A program made the translations under genes and the position numbers. Below, piece after piece: positions 34,587-44,034 of a stretch of DNA of 64,000 nucleotides; position 1 is the stretch's first letter, and each line of letters begins with the position of its first letter. The notes under the pieces are model-generated. The model saw nothing but the letters and a program-made list of their open reading frames with translations. It was not told the DNA's origin and did not search any database. Source of the stretch: CAIYTF01 sp963664845 (GTDB taxonomy: Bacteria > Bacteroidota > Ignavibacteria > Ignavibacteriales > Ignavibacteriaceae); assembly GCA_963664845.1 (NCBI GenBank), contig OY761615.1, positions 310,001-374,000 of the forward strand, read 5' to 3'.

Positions 34587-36251
34587 ATGAAACACAATTA
34601 TTGTATCACATTTACCGTCACCTTGTTCGTGCTTGTTCTGCAATTTTCACTCCGTGCGCAGACCGTCAACCTTACTAGTTCCAAATTGCCCATATTCATC
34701 ATTGACACACATGGTGCTGAAATACCGGATGAACCCAAAATTTCGGCTGGGCTGAAGGTGCTTTATAAGACCTCCGGTGCAATCAATTACGTCACAGATA
34801 CTGCATTCCATTATAAAGGCACCATTGGAATTGAAAAACGGGGTTCCTCATCTGCCGGCTATCCGAAAAAACAATATGGTATCGAGATCCGTAACAGCGC
34901 CGGCAGCGATTCTGATTTCAGTATGCTTGGGTTGCCTGCTGAATCTGATTGGGTCCTTTACGCCCCTTACTCCGATAAAAGCTGTGTGCGTGACGTCCTC
35001 ATGTATAACCTGGCAAGACAACTGGGTCAGTATGCAAGCCGATCCCGCTATTGTGAGGTTATTCTGAATGGAGAGTATCAGGGACTGTATGTTCTCCTGG
35101 AAAAGATAAAACGGGATAAAAACAGAGTCAATATCAGCAAATGCGAGGCTCCCGATACGACGGGCGATGCACTTACCGGAGGCTATATTTATAAACTCGA
35201 TAAAACCACCGGGGCCGATATCCAGGGCTGGACTTCTCCTTACCGTCCTTTCACTGGTTCGCCATTTACCATTTACTATCAGTATCATTACCCGAAACAG
35301 GAGGATATTGCCGCTAAACAAAAGTCATATATCCAGACTACGGTGAGCGCTTTTGAAACCATTATGAACAGCTCATCCTATGCCGACACCGGCAAGGGAT
35401 ATCCAAGTGTTATCGATGTCAATTCCTTTGTCGATAATTTCCTGCTCAATGAATTCTGCAAAAATGTCGACGCGTACCGCCTCAGCTCCTATTTCTATAA
35501 GGACAAAAACAGTAAAAACAGCAAAATATTCGCCGGCCCTATTTGGGATTACAATATTTGTTTCGGCAATGCCGACTATTACAATGGCTGGGACCCGGAA
35601 GGACTCCATTATACCTATTTAACCACAAACACCCAGTTCCTCTATGAGGATTCAAACCAGCCCCCCTTCTGGTGGAAGAAGCTCCTTGCAGATAATATTT
35701 TCAAACAAAAAATTCTGACGCGTTACACTGCACTCAGGAAAACTGTTTTCACTGACAAGTATATGTTTGGCATAATTGATTCTCTAAGCAGCACGATGAT
35801 CGAAGCCAGAATCCGCAACTTTCAAAAATGGCCAATTCTGACTTCGTATGTATGGCCAAATCACTATATTGGGAACACCTATGAAAACGAGATCAGCTAT
35901 CTCGAAGCTTGGATACATGCCCGTATCAACTGGCTGGACAGTTATTTCGGGTATACTGCAATCGAACATGACCCACTGCAAAAACCGGCAGCTTTCTCCC
36001 TTGAGCAGAACTTTCCAAACCCGTTTAATCCTTCAACCAAACTGAAGTATCATGTGCCTCAAGTTGGAAAAGTCAGCTTGCAGATATATGATGTTCTGGG
36101 GAACAAAATTCAGGTGCTTGTGGATGACATTGTTGAACAAGGCACTCATGAAATCACCTTTAACGCGGATAACCTGCCCAGCGGTGTTTATTTTGCCCAT
36201 TTAACCGCCGGTGCTTCCAGACAGGTTATAAAAATGCTGCTTCTGCGATAA
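34587..36251 (+). CDS. Secreted CotH-like kinase-fold protein with T9SS sorting domain
   Basis: 554 residues: signal peptide (about 1-25), a CotH domain (about 30-420) and a T9SS type A sorting domain in the last 80 residues (NFPNPFNPSTKLKY, IYDVLGNKIQVL, SGVYFAHLTAG). CotH landmarks are IEKRGSSSAGYPKKQYGIEIR, SDWVLYAPYSDKSCVRDVLMYNLARQ (each quoted in part), GEYQGLYVLLEKIKRDKNRV and GPIWDYNICFGN, where Asp would bind metal. Spore-coat CotH proteins are atypical protein kinases. Here the protein is exported, so ATP supply is a question. It stands alone, before a terminator. Confidence 0.88.
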   Translation: MKHNYCITFTVTLFVLVLQFSLRAQTVNLTSSKLPIFIIDTHGAEIPDEPKISAGLKVLYKTSGAINYVTDTAFHYKGTIGIEKRGSSSAGYPKKQYGIEIRNSAGSDSDFSMLGLPAESDWVLYAPYSDKSCVRDVLMYNLARQLGQYASRSRYCEVILNGEYQGLYVLLEKIKRDKNRVNISKCEAPDTTGDALTGGYIYKLDKTTGADIQGWTSPYRPFTGSPFTIYYQYHYPKQEDIAAKQKSYIQTTVSAFETIMNSSSYADTGKGYPSVIDVNSFVDNFLLNEFCKNVDAYRLSSYFYKDKNSKNSKIFAGPIWDYNICFGNADYYNGWDPEGLHYTYLTTNTQFLYEDSNQPPFWWKKLLADNIFKQKILTRYTALRKTVFTDKYMFGIIDSLSSTMIEARIRNFQKWPILTSYVWPNHYIGNTYENEISYLEAWIHARINWLDSYFGYTAIEHDPLQKPAAFSLEQNFPNPFNPSTKLKYHVPQVGKVSLQIYDVLGNKIQVLVDDIVEQGTHEITFNADNLPSGVYFAHLTAGASRQVIKMLLLR

Positions 36252-36300
36252 CAGGGCTCTCCCGCAAATGAATCCGGCAATCGGACCAATTTAAAATGAA

Positions 36301-36336
36301 AACGGTGTACCCAATTGGATACACCGTTAGTTTATT
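36301..36336. terminator. Terminator between convergent CotH-like gene and clpC
   Basis: AACGGTGTA (36301-36309) pairs perfectly with TACACCGTT (36320-36328) around a 10-base loop; TTTATTT follows on the plus strand and TTTTCATTTT on the minus strand, so it can serve both genes. Confidence 0.8.
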
Positions 36337-36365
36337 TCGTCGTTAGAAATTAATTACCGCGCAAA

Positions 36366-38882
36366 TCAGACCACTGAACCGGATTCAGTTTTCTCCTCGG
36401 TGGCGGGAGAATTGGTAACAACCGAATCATCTTCATGAAAAACCAAATGATCATCGCCTTCATAGTGCCGGGCAACAATCTTGCTGCCTTCCTTGAATGA
36501 GCCTTTCAGGATCTCCTCTGCAAGAGCGTCTTCGACGAACTGTTGAAGTGCTCTGCGCAATGGTCTTGCACCAAATTTTGGATCGAAGCCTTTGTCCGCC
36601 AGAAAATTCCGGGCTGATTCATCAAGCACCAGCGCCATCTTGTTCTCCTTGATGTTTTTCATCAGGTCACGAACTTCGATGTCAATGATGTTGATGATGT
36701 CGTTCCTGTCAAGATTCCTGAATACTATGGTCTCATCAAGGCGATTAAGAAACTCGGGACTAAAGAGACGTTTCATGGCATCTTCCAGAGTGTTCTTCAT
36801 GGAAGTATAACCATCTTCCTCACCTTTTTGTCCAAAGCCAAACGACCCGATCTGCTTGATCTCACGGGTTCCGACATTTGATGTCAGAATGATGATGGTG
36901 TTCTTGAAGTCAACTTTACGTCCAAGACTGTCAGTCAGCGTTCCTTCGTCCAACACCTGCAAAAGAATACTGAAGATATCAGGATGTGCTTTTTCAATTT
37001 CATCAAACAGCACAACCGAATACGGCTTCCGTCTCACTTTTTCAGTCAATTGTCCGCCTTCATCATAACCAACGTATCCCGGAGGGGCTCCAACAAGTCG
37101 CGATACCGCGAACTTCTCCATGTATTCGCTCATGTCAATCCTAATGAGCGCATTATCAGAGTCAAACAGGTAACGGGCAAGCACCTTGCAAAGCTCCGTC
37201 TTTCCAACACCGGTAGGTCCAAGGAAAATGAAACTGCCAATTGGACGGCTCGAATCTTTGAGTCCAGCACGTGCCCTGCGGATCGCTTTTGTCAGTTTCA
37301 AAACTGCATCATTCTGGCCAACTATATGACCCTGCAATGCTTCTGCCATATGGAGTAACTTTTCCGATTCTGCCTGTGCAACACGATTAACGGGAATTCC
37401 GGTCATCATTGCCACAACAGTTGCAATATCCTCTTCACCCACTTCGTAGACAACGTCTTTGGAACGTTCGTCCCATTCACGTTTTGCCAATTCCAGATCG
37501 GACTGCAGTCTTCGTTCTTTATCGCGAAGCCGTGCAGCCTCTTCATAATCCTGCTTCTTGACCACGGCAGCCTTTTCAACTTTCACGAGATCGATCTCGC
37601 CTTCCAAGGTCAGAATCTCCGCAGGAACTTCAAAATTTCCCATGTGAACACGTGAGCCGGCTTCATCAAGAACATCAATTGCTTTGTCCGGCAGGTGACG
37701 ATCAGTAATATAGCGGTTGCTCAGTTTAACTGCAGCTTCAATGGCATCGTGTGTATAGCGCACATGATGGTGCTCTTCATATTTAAATTTAATATTATTC
37801 AAAATCTGCAGAGTTTCATCATAGGTCGGTGGTTCAACCATTACCTTTTGGAATCTGCGGTCAAGGGCGCCGTCAGTTTCAATAAACTTGCGGTATTCAT
37901 CAAGCGTTGTTGCGCCAATGCACTGTATGTCGCCCCTGGCTAAAGCAGGCTTAAACATATTGGATGCATCCAGCGATCCTGAGGCACCGCCTGCCCCAAC
38001 AATAGTGTGCAGTTCATCTATGAATAAGATAACGTCCTTTGCTTTTTCCAGTTCACTCATCAGTGCTTTCATCCGCTCTTCAAACTGACCGCGGTATTTG
38101 GTGCCTGCCACCAAACCGGCCAAATCAAGTGTAACAACCCGTTGATCCTGAAGAATGCGTGGCACTTTCTTCTGAATGATGCGGATTGCCAGACCTTCAG
38201 CAATAGCTGTTTTGCCAACACCCGGTTCACCTATAAGAACCGGATTGTTCTTTTTCCTGCGACTGAGAATCTGAGCGACACGTTCAATTTCCTTTTCGCG
38301 TCCCACCACCGGATCAAGCTTATCCTCTGTGGCCAGCTTGGTAAGGTCACGTCCAAAGTTATCAAGCACCGGTGTTTTAGTCTTTTCTGCCTTCTTTTCT
38401 GAAGAGCTGGGTGGAACAGAACCCTTCACCGGATCCTTGGAGTCTTTGTTTGAGAGCATAGCGTTAAGTTCAGAACGGGCAGCTTCATAGGTCACATTGA
38501 ACTGGTGAAGGATTTGCGTGGCAATATTGTCCTCATCCCGTAACAGGGAAAGGAGCAGGTGTTCCGTGCCAATAACGTCTGCTTTGTAAATCTTTGCTTC
38601 AATTTGGGTTATTTTAAGTACTTTTTCAGCCTGTTTGGTCAGAGGAATATTCCCAATCGTGAGAGTTCCACCGGTCATTCTGACTGAATCTTCAATTGAT
38701 TTTTTAAGTTTTACCAGGTCGCAATCAAGGTTCCTGAGAATTTTTACAGAAACACCCTGTCCTTCTTTGATGATGCCCAATAAAAGATGCTCGGTTCCTA
38801 TATAATCATGACCTAACCGTAATGCTTCTTCACGGCTTAGCCTTATAACATCTTGCATTCTGTCTGAAAAATTTCCGTCCAT
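36366..38882 (-). CDS. clpC: Clp protease ATP-binding subunit ClpC
   Basis: 838 residues in ClpC order: two N-terminal Clp_N repeats (residues 1-145), AAA module 1 with Walker A GEPGVGKTA near 218, a UVR domain (KKQDYEEAARLRDKERRLQ near 440), and AAA module 2 with Walker A GPTGVGKTE near 555 plus the C-terminal D2 small domain. It unfolds substrates for the ClpP peptidase using ATP, in the cytosol. The UVR motif between the AAA modules separates it from ClpA and ClpB. No mcsA/mcsB or ctsR gene lies beside it, unlike in Firmicutes. AAGG stands about nine bases before the ATG. Confidence 0.96.
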   Translation of the reverse strand: MDGNFSDRMQDVIRLSREEALRLGHDYIGTEHLLLGIIKEGQGVSVKILRNLDCDLVKLKKSIEDSVRMTGGTLTIGNIPLTKQAEKVLKITQIEAKIYKADVIGTEHLLLSLLRDEDNIATQILHQFNVTYEAARSELNAMLSNKDSKDPVKGSVPPSSSEKKAEKTKTPVLDNFGRDLTKLATEDKLDPVVGREKEIERVAQILSRRKKNNPVLIGEPGVGKTAIAEGLAIRIIQKKVPRILQDQRVVTLDLAGLVAGTKYRGQFEERMKALMSELEKAKDVILFIDELHTIVGAGGASGSLDASNMFKPALARGDIQCIGATTLDEYRKFIETDGALDRRFQKVMVEPPTYDETLQILNNIKFKYEEHHHVRYTHDAIEAAVKLSNRYITDRHLPDKAIDVLDEAGSRVHMGNFEVPAEILTLEGEIDLVKVEKAAVVKKQDYEEAARLRDKERRLQSDLELAKREWDERSKDVVYEVGEEDIATVVAMMTGIPVNRVAQAESEKLLHMAEALQGHIVGQNDAVLKLTKAIRRARAGLKDSSRPIGSFIFLGPTGVGKTELCKVLARYLFDSDNALIRIDMSEYMEKFAVSRLVGAPPGYVGYDEGGQLTEKVRRKPYSVVLFDEIEKAHPDIFSILLQVLDEGTLTDSLGRKVDFKNTIIILTSNVGTREIKQIGSFGFGQKGEEDGYTSMKNTLEDAMKRLFSPEFLNRLDETIVFRNLDRNDIINIIDIEVRDLMKNIKENKMALVLDESARNFLADKGFDPKFGARPLRRALQQFVEDALAEEILKGSFKEGSKIVARHYEGDDHLVFHEDDSVVTNSPATEEKTESGSVV

Positions 38883-39390
38883 TATATATTACCTTTTTTA
38901 AGAGTATAACAAGCTATGAGCTGCTTTTGTTTCAATAAATAAAAAAAATGTGAATTTCCCTGTTAACATTGTTTTTTGGCAGAAAAATGCAGCATTCTTG
39001 TCCTACCATATGCTAATATAATCAATATTAATTAAAAACAAATTCAAAAAGCAGGTTCCATAGAGCGATTACACCTTCATGCCGCTGCTGTCTGAGAATA
39101 TTTTCAATGCAAAAGAATAATCAGCCCTACCTGAATATCCTGCTTGCGTACAAATACTCTCTGATACGTATGCTGGTTTTGCTCAATCTTCAACGCCCTC
39201 CCTTTCGCAACAGAATGGTCGAGGTGGGTTCGTTTCCCATTCATCTCATCTGCCCTGCTCCATCATCGAACAACACCCGACGGAGAAACACAGTTCTGTA
39301 AAATAACCGGGAAACTGCCAACCGATTGTCTAATCTGCAGCGGCGTATCCCACGCATCTATTTCAACTCCGAATTCAGCCGAAATATGCT
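38883..39390. other. Intergenic region upstream of clpC
   Basis: About 510 A+T-rich bases. It must contain the clpC promoter; on the minus strand TATACT lies about 35 bases before the start codon with TTGAAA further up, but the spacing of 21 is poor. A 64-codon open frame (39107-39301) has no recognisable character. No RNA gene is seen. Confidence 0.45.
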
Positions 39391-39897
39391 CTATATCGTC
39401 GTTCCCGGTCTGCGGGGCACTCCGATTGTTTTACTCCTTTCAATGGATTGCAACGCAAGATACTGATCACCATATTTCACCAGGTTATCGCATTCGTCGT
39501 CATATTGGTTATAGTGGCGCTCTTCGTCAACAACCAGACTCTCGAATAGTTGTTTGGATACCGAATCGGCATTGGCCGCACACTCATTGGCAAACCGGTT
39601 ATAATCCAATGCACTATGCTGTTCCATCCCCCTGGCTGTATCAAGCATATCTTTCACCACGTGAATTTTTTTTACTGGTTCCGAGGCAACCATCTCAATT
39701 TCACCTTTGAGAAACAGTATTCGTTCTGCAAGGCGCTCAATATGCATCATCTCTTCGATGGCGGTATTTTTAAACAAATTCGCCAGCAAATCATAGCCCT
39801 GATCATCACAATAAAAATGAAAATACATATACTGATGAACCGCCGTAAGCTCGTCAGCAACCGATTTATTTAAAAGCTCAATACTCTTCTCATGCAT
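39391..39897 (-). CDS. Bacterioferritin-like iron-storage protein
   Basis: 168 residues from the ATG at 39897, which has AAAGGTGAT directly upstream; the alternative TTG at 39912 is inside that ribosome site. A four-helix ferritin fold with di-iron ligands: Glu in ADELTAVHQYMYF, the pair in IEEMMHIERLAER, and Glu/His in VVDEERHYNQY. Length and the N-terminal MHEKSIELLNKSVADEL wording are those of bacterioferritin. It oxidises and stores iron in the cytosol. Haem ligation cannot be confirmed by eye. It is transcribed alone. Confidence 0.9.
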   Translation of the reverse strand: MHEKSIELLNKSVADELTAVHQYMYFHFYCDDQGYDLLANLFKNTAIEEMMHIERLAERILFLKGEIEMVASEPVKKIHVVKDMLDTARGMEQHSALDYNRFANECAANADSVSKQLFESLVVDEERHYNQYDDECDNLVKYGDQYLALQSIERSKTIGVPRRPGTTI

Positions 39898-40153
39898 GGT
39901 ATCACCTTTCAAAAAATTTGTAAAATCATCTGTAAATATAGCTATTTATTTTTTCCGGCAGATCACATCTCACCTCTTATAAAAAGCGGTACGCGTTCTG
40001 CCCTCCCTTTGAAGCCGGATGACCAGATACTATCTATTACACCGGAAATCACCCCAAAACACTTCCTGAATAGCTTACTCATCATAGAACCACTGTAAAA
40101 AAACGAATCGCTTTTACTATATTTGTACAACATTCACTAACTTATATCGTAAT

Positions 40154-41611
40154 ATGCATCGCGTTAACCCGAAGAAAAGTTCATCTGGCGTTTTCAATCC
40201 ATTGTTCTCCGGCAAGCTGATGCTTTTGCTTTTATTAATGACGGCATTTCACGCGGTCGAAGCACAATCCCCCAAACGAATAGCAGTATCCGCGAATCAC
40301 CATTTTCTGCAATACGCAAACGGAGAACCTTTCTTTTGGCTGGGAGATACAGGTTGGTTTTTATTCAACAAGCTGAATCGCGAAGAAGCCGTATACTACC
40401 TCTCAAACCGCGCAGCAAAAGGCTTCAACGTCATTCAGTGTATGCTGATCCCCCACCTTCCTCTCGTCAATGCCTTTGGCGATTCAGCTTTTTTCGGGAA
40501 CGACATCACTCGTCCGCGGGAATTGCACGGTAAGATTCCGGTGGGTCAATACGACTACTGGGATCATGTGGAATACATAATTGACGAGGCTGCAAAATTG
40601 AATATGTATGTTGGACTTGTTCCCATATGGGGCAACGTTGCAAAACAGCCTGCTAACACTCTGGATAAAATTAAAATATATGCAACCTGGTTGGTCAACC
40701 GATTTAAATTAAAACCCAATATTATTTGGATAAACGGCGGTGATCTGCGCGGAGATATCGTAAGAGAAAAATGGGAAGCAATTGGCAACATTATCCGCGC
40801 TTATGACACCCTGCATCTGATAACCTTTCACCCTTTTGGCAGAACACAATCCTCAACCTGGTTCCAAAATGCCTCATGGCTGGATTTCAATATGTTCCAA
40901 TCTGGTCACCGCAGATATGATCAGAAGAAAGGCGATGGCGCAGAAAGCTGGAAGGGCGAGGACAACTGGCGCTATGTTCTTGAAGACTATGCTAAAACGC
41001 CCCCCAAGCCCACTCTGGACGGTGAACCTTCCTACGAGAATATTCCCCAGGGATTGCATGATACGACCCAACCCTACTGGAAAGCATCCGATTGCCGGCG
41101 CTATGCATATTGGTCCGTTTTTGCCGGGGCATTCGGCCACACCTATGGTGACAATGCCGTAATGCAAATGTATAAGCCTAACGACACCGAAAAACCCGCA
41201 TATGGCGCCAAAAACTACTGGTATGAAGCAATTGACGATACCGGCTCATTTCAAATGTGGTACCTGAAAAAGCTGATACTCTCACGACCTTTTTTTGAAC
41301 GGGTTTATGATTCAACACAAATTATTGATCAGGGTACAAGATATGATTTTATTCCTGTAACACACGGAAACAGCTATCTGTTTGCCTATACTTACACCGG
41401 CAGATCTTTTACCCTTAAACTTGGCACCATTGACGGTGACAGCCTCAAGACCTGTTGGTACGATCCACGAAATGGAAACGAACTAATCATAGGTAAAATT
41501 CAAAATAAGGGTATTATGCTGTTTGACCCGCCGGGTGAAAAACAGAATGGAAACGATTGGGTGCTCATTATGGATGCGGTAAAAAGTGAGTCTGGTGTTA
41601 CAAAACACTGA
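40154..41611 (+). CDS. Secreted GH140/DUF4038-like glycoside hydrolase
   Basis: 485 residues with an N-terminal export signal (hydrophobic LMLLLLLMTAFHAVEAQ). The DUF4038 region reads ANHHFLQYANGEPFFWLGDTGWFLFNKL near residues 47-75 (partly quoted), then NRAAKGFNVIQCM, IIWINGGDLRGD and a later LDGEPSYENIP, whose Asp and Glu residues are the likely catalytic acids. The last 90 residues look like the C-terminal beta domain that often follows. GH140 members cleave apiose from pectin side chains; the substrate here is an inference from family. No T9SS tail is present. Confidence 0.88.
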   Translation: MHRVNPKKSSSGVFNPLFSGKLMLLLLLMTAFHAVEAQSPKRIAVSANHHFLQYANGEPFFWLGDTGWFLFNKLNREEAVYYLSNRAAKGFNVIQCMLIPHLPLVNAFGDSAFFGNDITRPRELHGKIPVGQYDYWDHVEYIIDEAAKLNMYVGLVPIWGNVAKQPANTLDKIKIYATWLVNRFKLKPNIIWINGGDLRGDIVREKWEAIGNIIRAYDTLHLITFHPFGRTQSSTWFQNASWLDFNMFQSGHRRYDQKKGDGAESWKGEDNWRYVLEDYAKTPPKPTLDGEPSYENIPQGLHDTTQPYWKASDCRRYAYWSVFAGAFGHTYGDNAVMQMYKPNDTEKPAYGAKNYWYEAIDDTGSFQMWYLKKLILSRPFFERVYDSTQIIDQGTRYDFIPVTHGNSYLFAYTYTGRSFTLKLGTIDGDSLKTCWYDPRNGNELIIGKIQNKGIMLFDPPGEKQNGNDWVLIMDAVKSESGVTKH

Positions 41612-41699
41612 TCCGGTTTCCAAGTCTTCTTCTTCCTTCTCGTGAAATGTTGGGATCCATGTGAAGTGTTTAAGCCGGGGAGCACCCGCATAACCTACT

Positions 41700-42449
41700 C
41701 TAGCTGAACACCTCAATAATTATAAGGATCAGAGGAATAAAATTCAGCGCGCCATGCGCCATTATCGGGATCCACGTATTCTGGCGTTTATAGGTGACAT
41801 ATGAAAGTGCCAGCGACCAAGGCAAAATTGACACTAGATTCCATGTCCAGAAGAAATGCCAGAGCGTCCAGATGATTCCATGAAATATCCATGCCTTCTG
41901 ACCATATCTTAAAACCTGTCGTGGCAAGAGCATTCCTCTCCATAACAGTTCTTCCCCCAAGATATTAAACATCCAGCCCACAAAGTAAGCAACAACAATC
42001 CAGTATTGCCCTGTTAACCGGTAGTCCATCATGTAACCTGGAACTCTCGATTTATTCGGATTTATTTCTGCCGGGAAAAAGTCAGGCGGTGCAAAAAAAG
42101 CAAGTTTTGCCAGTATTGCACCTATAGGTGAAAATCCAATATAAACAATTGCGCCAAAAACAAATAATCCGATTGCCCAAAACCAATCCGTCTTCGTCAG
42201 TCTCACCAGCCGTGTACGTTGAGCAAAACTATTCCAAGTCCATCCCCCGCCTTCCAGATGGTATAAAACAAGCGCAGTAATAAGCAATAGAATAAAAGGA
42301 GCATAAAACAGGATCAGGTATCCTGCAAAAAAAGGAATGCCCTTGGCCTGCAAAAATGGTATTCCTTTATAGAGCCCCAGCCAGATAAGCACGGAGCTGA
42401 TTATGAAATACCAGATTGACTCTGCGATGGAGATTGGTTTTACTATCAT
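41700..42449 (-). CDS. CPBP family intramembrane metalloprotease
   Basis: 249 residues with about seven hydrophobic helices. The family motifs are present: GEELLWRGMLLPRQV near residue 163 (EExxxR), then FHGIIWTLWHFFW near 192 and a late HGALNF. These Glu and His residues bind the catalytic metal inside the membrane, as in CAAX/Abi proteases. Substrate unknown; relatives include bacteriocin self-immunity proteins. Follows the small gene at 42496 after 46 bases on the minus strand. Confidence 0.9.
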   Translation of the reverse strand: MIVKPISIAESIWYFIISSVLIWLGLYKGIPFLQAKGIPFFAGYLILFYAPFILLLITALVLYHLEGGGWTWNSFAQRTRLVRLTKTDWFWAIGLFVFGAIVYIGFSPIGAILAKLAFFAPPDFFPAEINPNKSRVPGYMMDYRLTGQYWIVVAYFVGWMFNILGEELLWRGMLLPRQVLRYGQKAWIFHGIIWTLWHFFWTWNLVSILPWSLALSYVTYKRQNTWIPIMAHGALNFIPLILIIIEVFS

Positions 42450-42495
42450 TATTGTTTTATAAGGAAGTAACGATTAGTGCGTAATGTAATCAGAA

Positions 42496-42783
42496 CTATC
42501 CAATCAGGATTCTGTCTAATCCGGAGTAAGGGTGCAATTCCATAACCGAAAAAGTTATTAGACCTTTTTTTACCAATGGAAGCATTCCCAAAACTTCCAT
42601 TGCCCTGCTTTTACTCTCGGATTCCAGAATCAGAACCGCATTTTTATTTTCATCAAAATAAATCTCGCGGATCACCCCCGCCTGCTGCAGCTTATAGACA
42701 ACTCTGGCTTCTTCAACAAGTGCTTCCTTTTCATTTGCCCAATCACAACCCGGGACTTCTTTTTCAATGGCGAGTATTTTCAA
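42496..42783 (-). CDS. Small alpha/beta protein, YciI/muconolactone-isomerase-like fold
   Basis: 95 residues with no firm family. The order strand (MKILAIEKEV), helix (KEALVEEARVVYKLQQAGVIREIYF), strand (NAVLILES), helix (SRAMEVLGMLPLVKKGLI), strand (FSVMELHPY) is that of ferredoxin-like YciI or muconolactone-isomerase proteins. No catalytic residue is identified. Its start overlaps the end of the methyltransferase gene by 20 bases, so the two are translated together. Confidence 0.75.
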   Translation of the reverse strand: MKILAIEKEVPGCDWANEKEALVEEARVVYKLQQAGVIREIYFDENKNAVLILESESKSRAMEVLGMLPLVKKGLITFSVMELHPYSGLDRILIG

Positions 42784-43441
42784 GATTATTTCCTGTTATT
42801 TTTTTACTTCCAATTGCATAAATCCTGTCAACATTAAGTTCAAATTCATAGGGCTTACGTGTATCCAGAAAATCGATCTGAAAATCATGACTGAGCATTA
42901 ATTCATGGATTTCCGATTCAAGAAAATGCGTAAAATACACCGCATTCCCCTCATACCAGGCATCGTTAATTATTCCTTCTTGCGTCCCTTTTTTCACGGC
43001 CAACAGGAGTTTCCCACCGGCCTTAAGTATCCGGTGAAATTCGGAAAATGCACTTGCCACATATTCTTTTGGTGTGTAAATGATTGAATAATACGAAACT
43101 ATCCCATCAAATGAATTACCTGCAAAACCGGTATTCAATATATCTGCGACTTTATATTCTATTCCCGGATTGTAAGTTCTCGCCATTTCCACGCATCGTT
43201 CTGATATGTCAATTCCAAGTACCGCATGCCCTTTTTCCCATAAATACCTGCCAATGTGCCCCGAGGGACCGCATCCGGCATCGCACACTGAGGAAGATAA
43301 CGGAAGCATTGCGGAAAATTTGTCAAGAAGCAGCCGGTCATATTCTTTCTGTGCCACCTCATTCTTAAAATGATAGTGGTATTTCTCTGCTGTTTTATTA
43401 TAGGCAATCCTGGTCAGTTCAATTATATCATCAAGTTCCAC
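42764..43441 (-). CDS. Class I SAM-dependent methyltransferase
   Basis: 225 residues. The SAM-binding motif I is VCDAGCGPSGHIGRYL near residue 53, followed by the acidic motif II in VLGIDISERCVEMA and the motif FDGIVSYYSIIY; AGGKLLLAVK marks the next strand. The acceptor is not predictable. It is the first gene of a three-gene minus-strand unit with a small protein and a CPBP protease. Confidence 0.9.
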   Translation of the reverse strand: MELDDIIELTRIAYNKTAEKYHYHFKNEVAQKEYDRLLLDKFSAMLPLSSSVCDAGCGPSGHIGRYLWEKGHAVLGIDISERCVEMARTYNPGIEYKVADILNTGFAGNSFDGIVSYYSIIYTPKEYVASAFSEFHRILKAGGKLLLAVKKGTQEGIINDAWYEGNAVYFTHFLESEIHELMLSHDFQIDFLDTRKPYEFELNVDRIYAIGSKKITGNNLENTRH

Positions 43442-44034
43442 TGTAATATGCGCCGGATATTTTTCGTTAATGATATGGCAATTTATGGAATTTGTGCCTA
43501 TTGTTCATATAATGGCCTGGAATTTTTGTTCGCTGCAAATAACCTGGAGTTGACAGCCTGTTGTAATCTGCAACGCTCAGGAGCTGCGGTTTTTCCAAAT
43601 CACAGGTTGCTTAGCGCTGTGCAGGTCATTGGAGCTAATGTTGTAAAAAATAAACAGTACTTGTATATTGCTCACTGAGGAATATAAGATAAGCAGGCAG
43701 GCAGTAGTCAATTTACCAGAATGTACGATCATTGTGGATGAGTCCGCAAATGAGGCATTATAACCGGTACAAAAAGTATTAGTCACCGGTATTCCGGCAG
43801 CATATGCTAGCGTCTGTATATATATTCTGGTTCTCGATATTAATGATCCACCGTAACAGGGATAACCCTAAAACTGAAAGTTTGTTACTTCCGTGTATTT
43901 CAAACTTTGCAGAAGTACCCTGAAAAAGATTGAAAGCTTCATTTTTATTAAAGTTCAAGATGACTCATTTTTAAAATCAACAAACTCTCTGTTTGAAAAC
44001 AGCAAAACCAAAGAGCAATGTGGAGTGCTTAGAA
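43442..44034. other. Intergenic region, no gene recognised
   Basis: About 590 bases between divergent genes, containing the promoters of the methyltransferase unit and the first hybrid kinase. Short open frames are unconvincing and no strong hairpin or repeat stands out. Confidence 0.5.

Noticed and set aside
39107..39301. 64-codon open frame upstream of clpC
   Set aside because: No ribosome site or motif, and it lies in A+T-rich promoter-type sequence.
43370..43678. 102-codon plus-strand open frame
   Set aside because: Its first part lies over the start of the methyltransferase gene and its sequence has no recognisable character.
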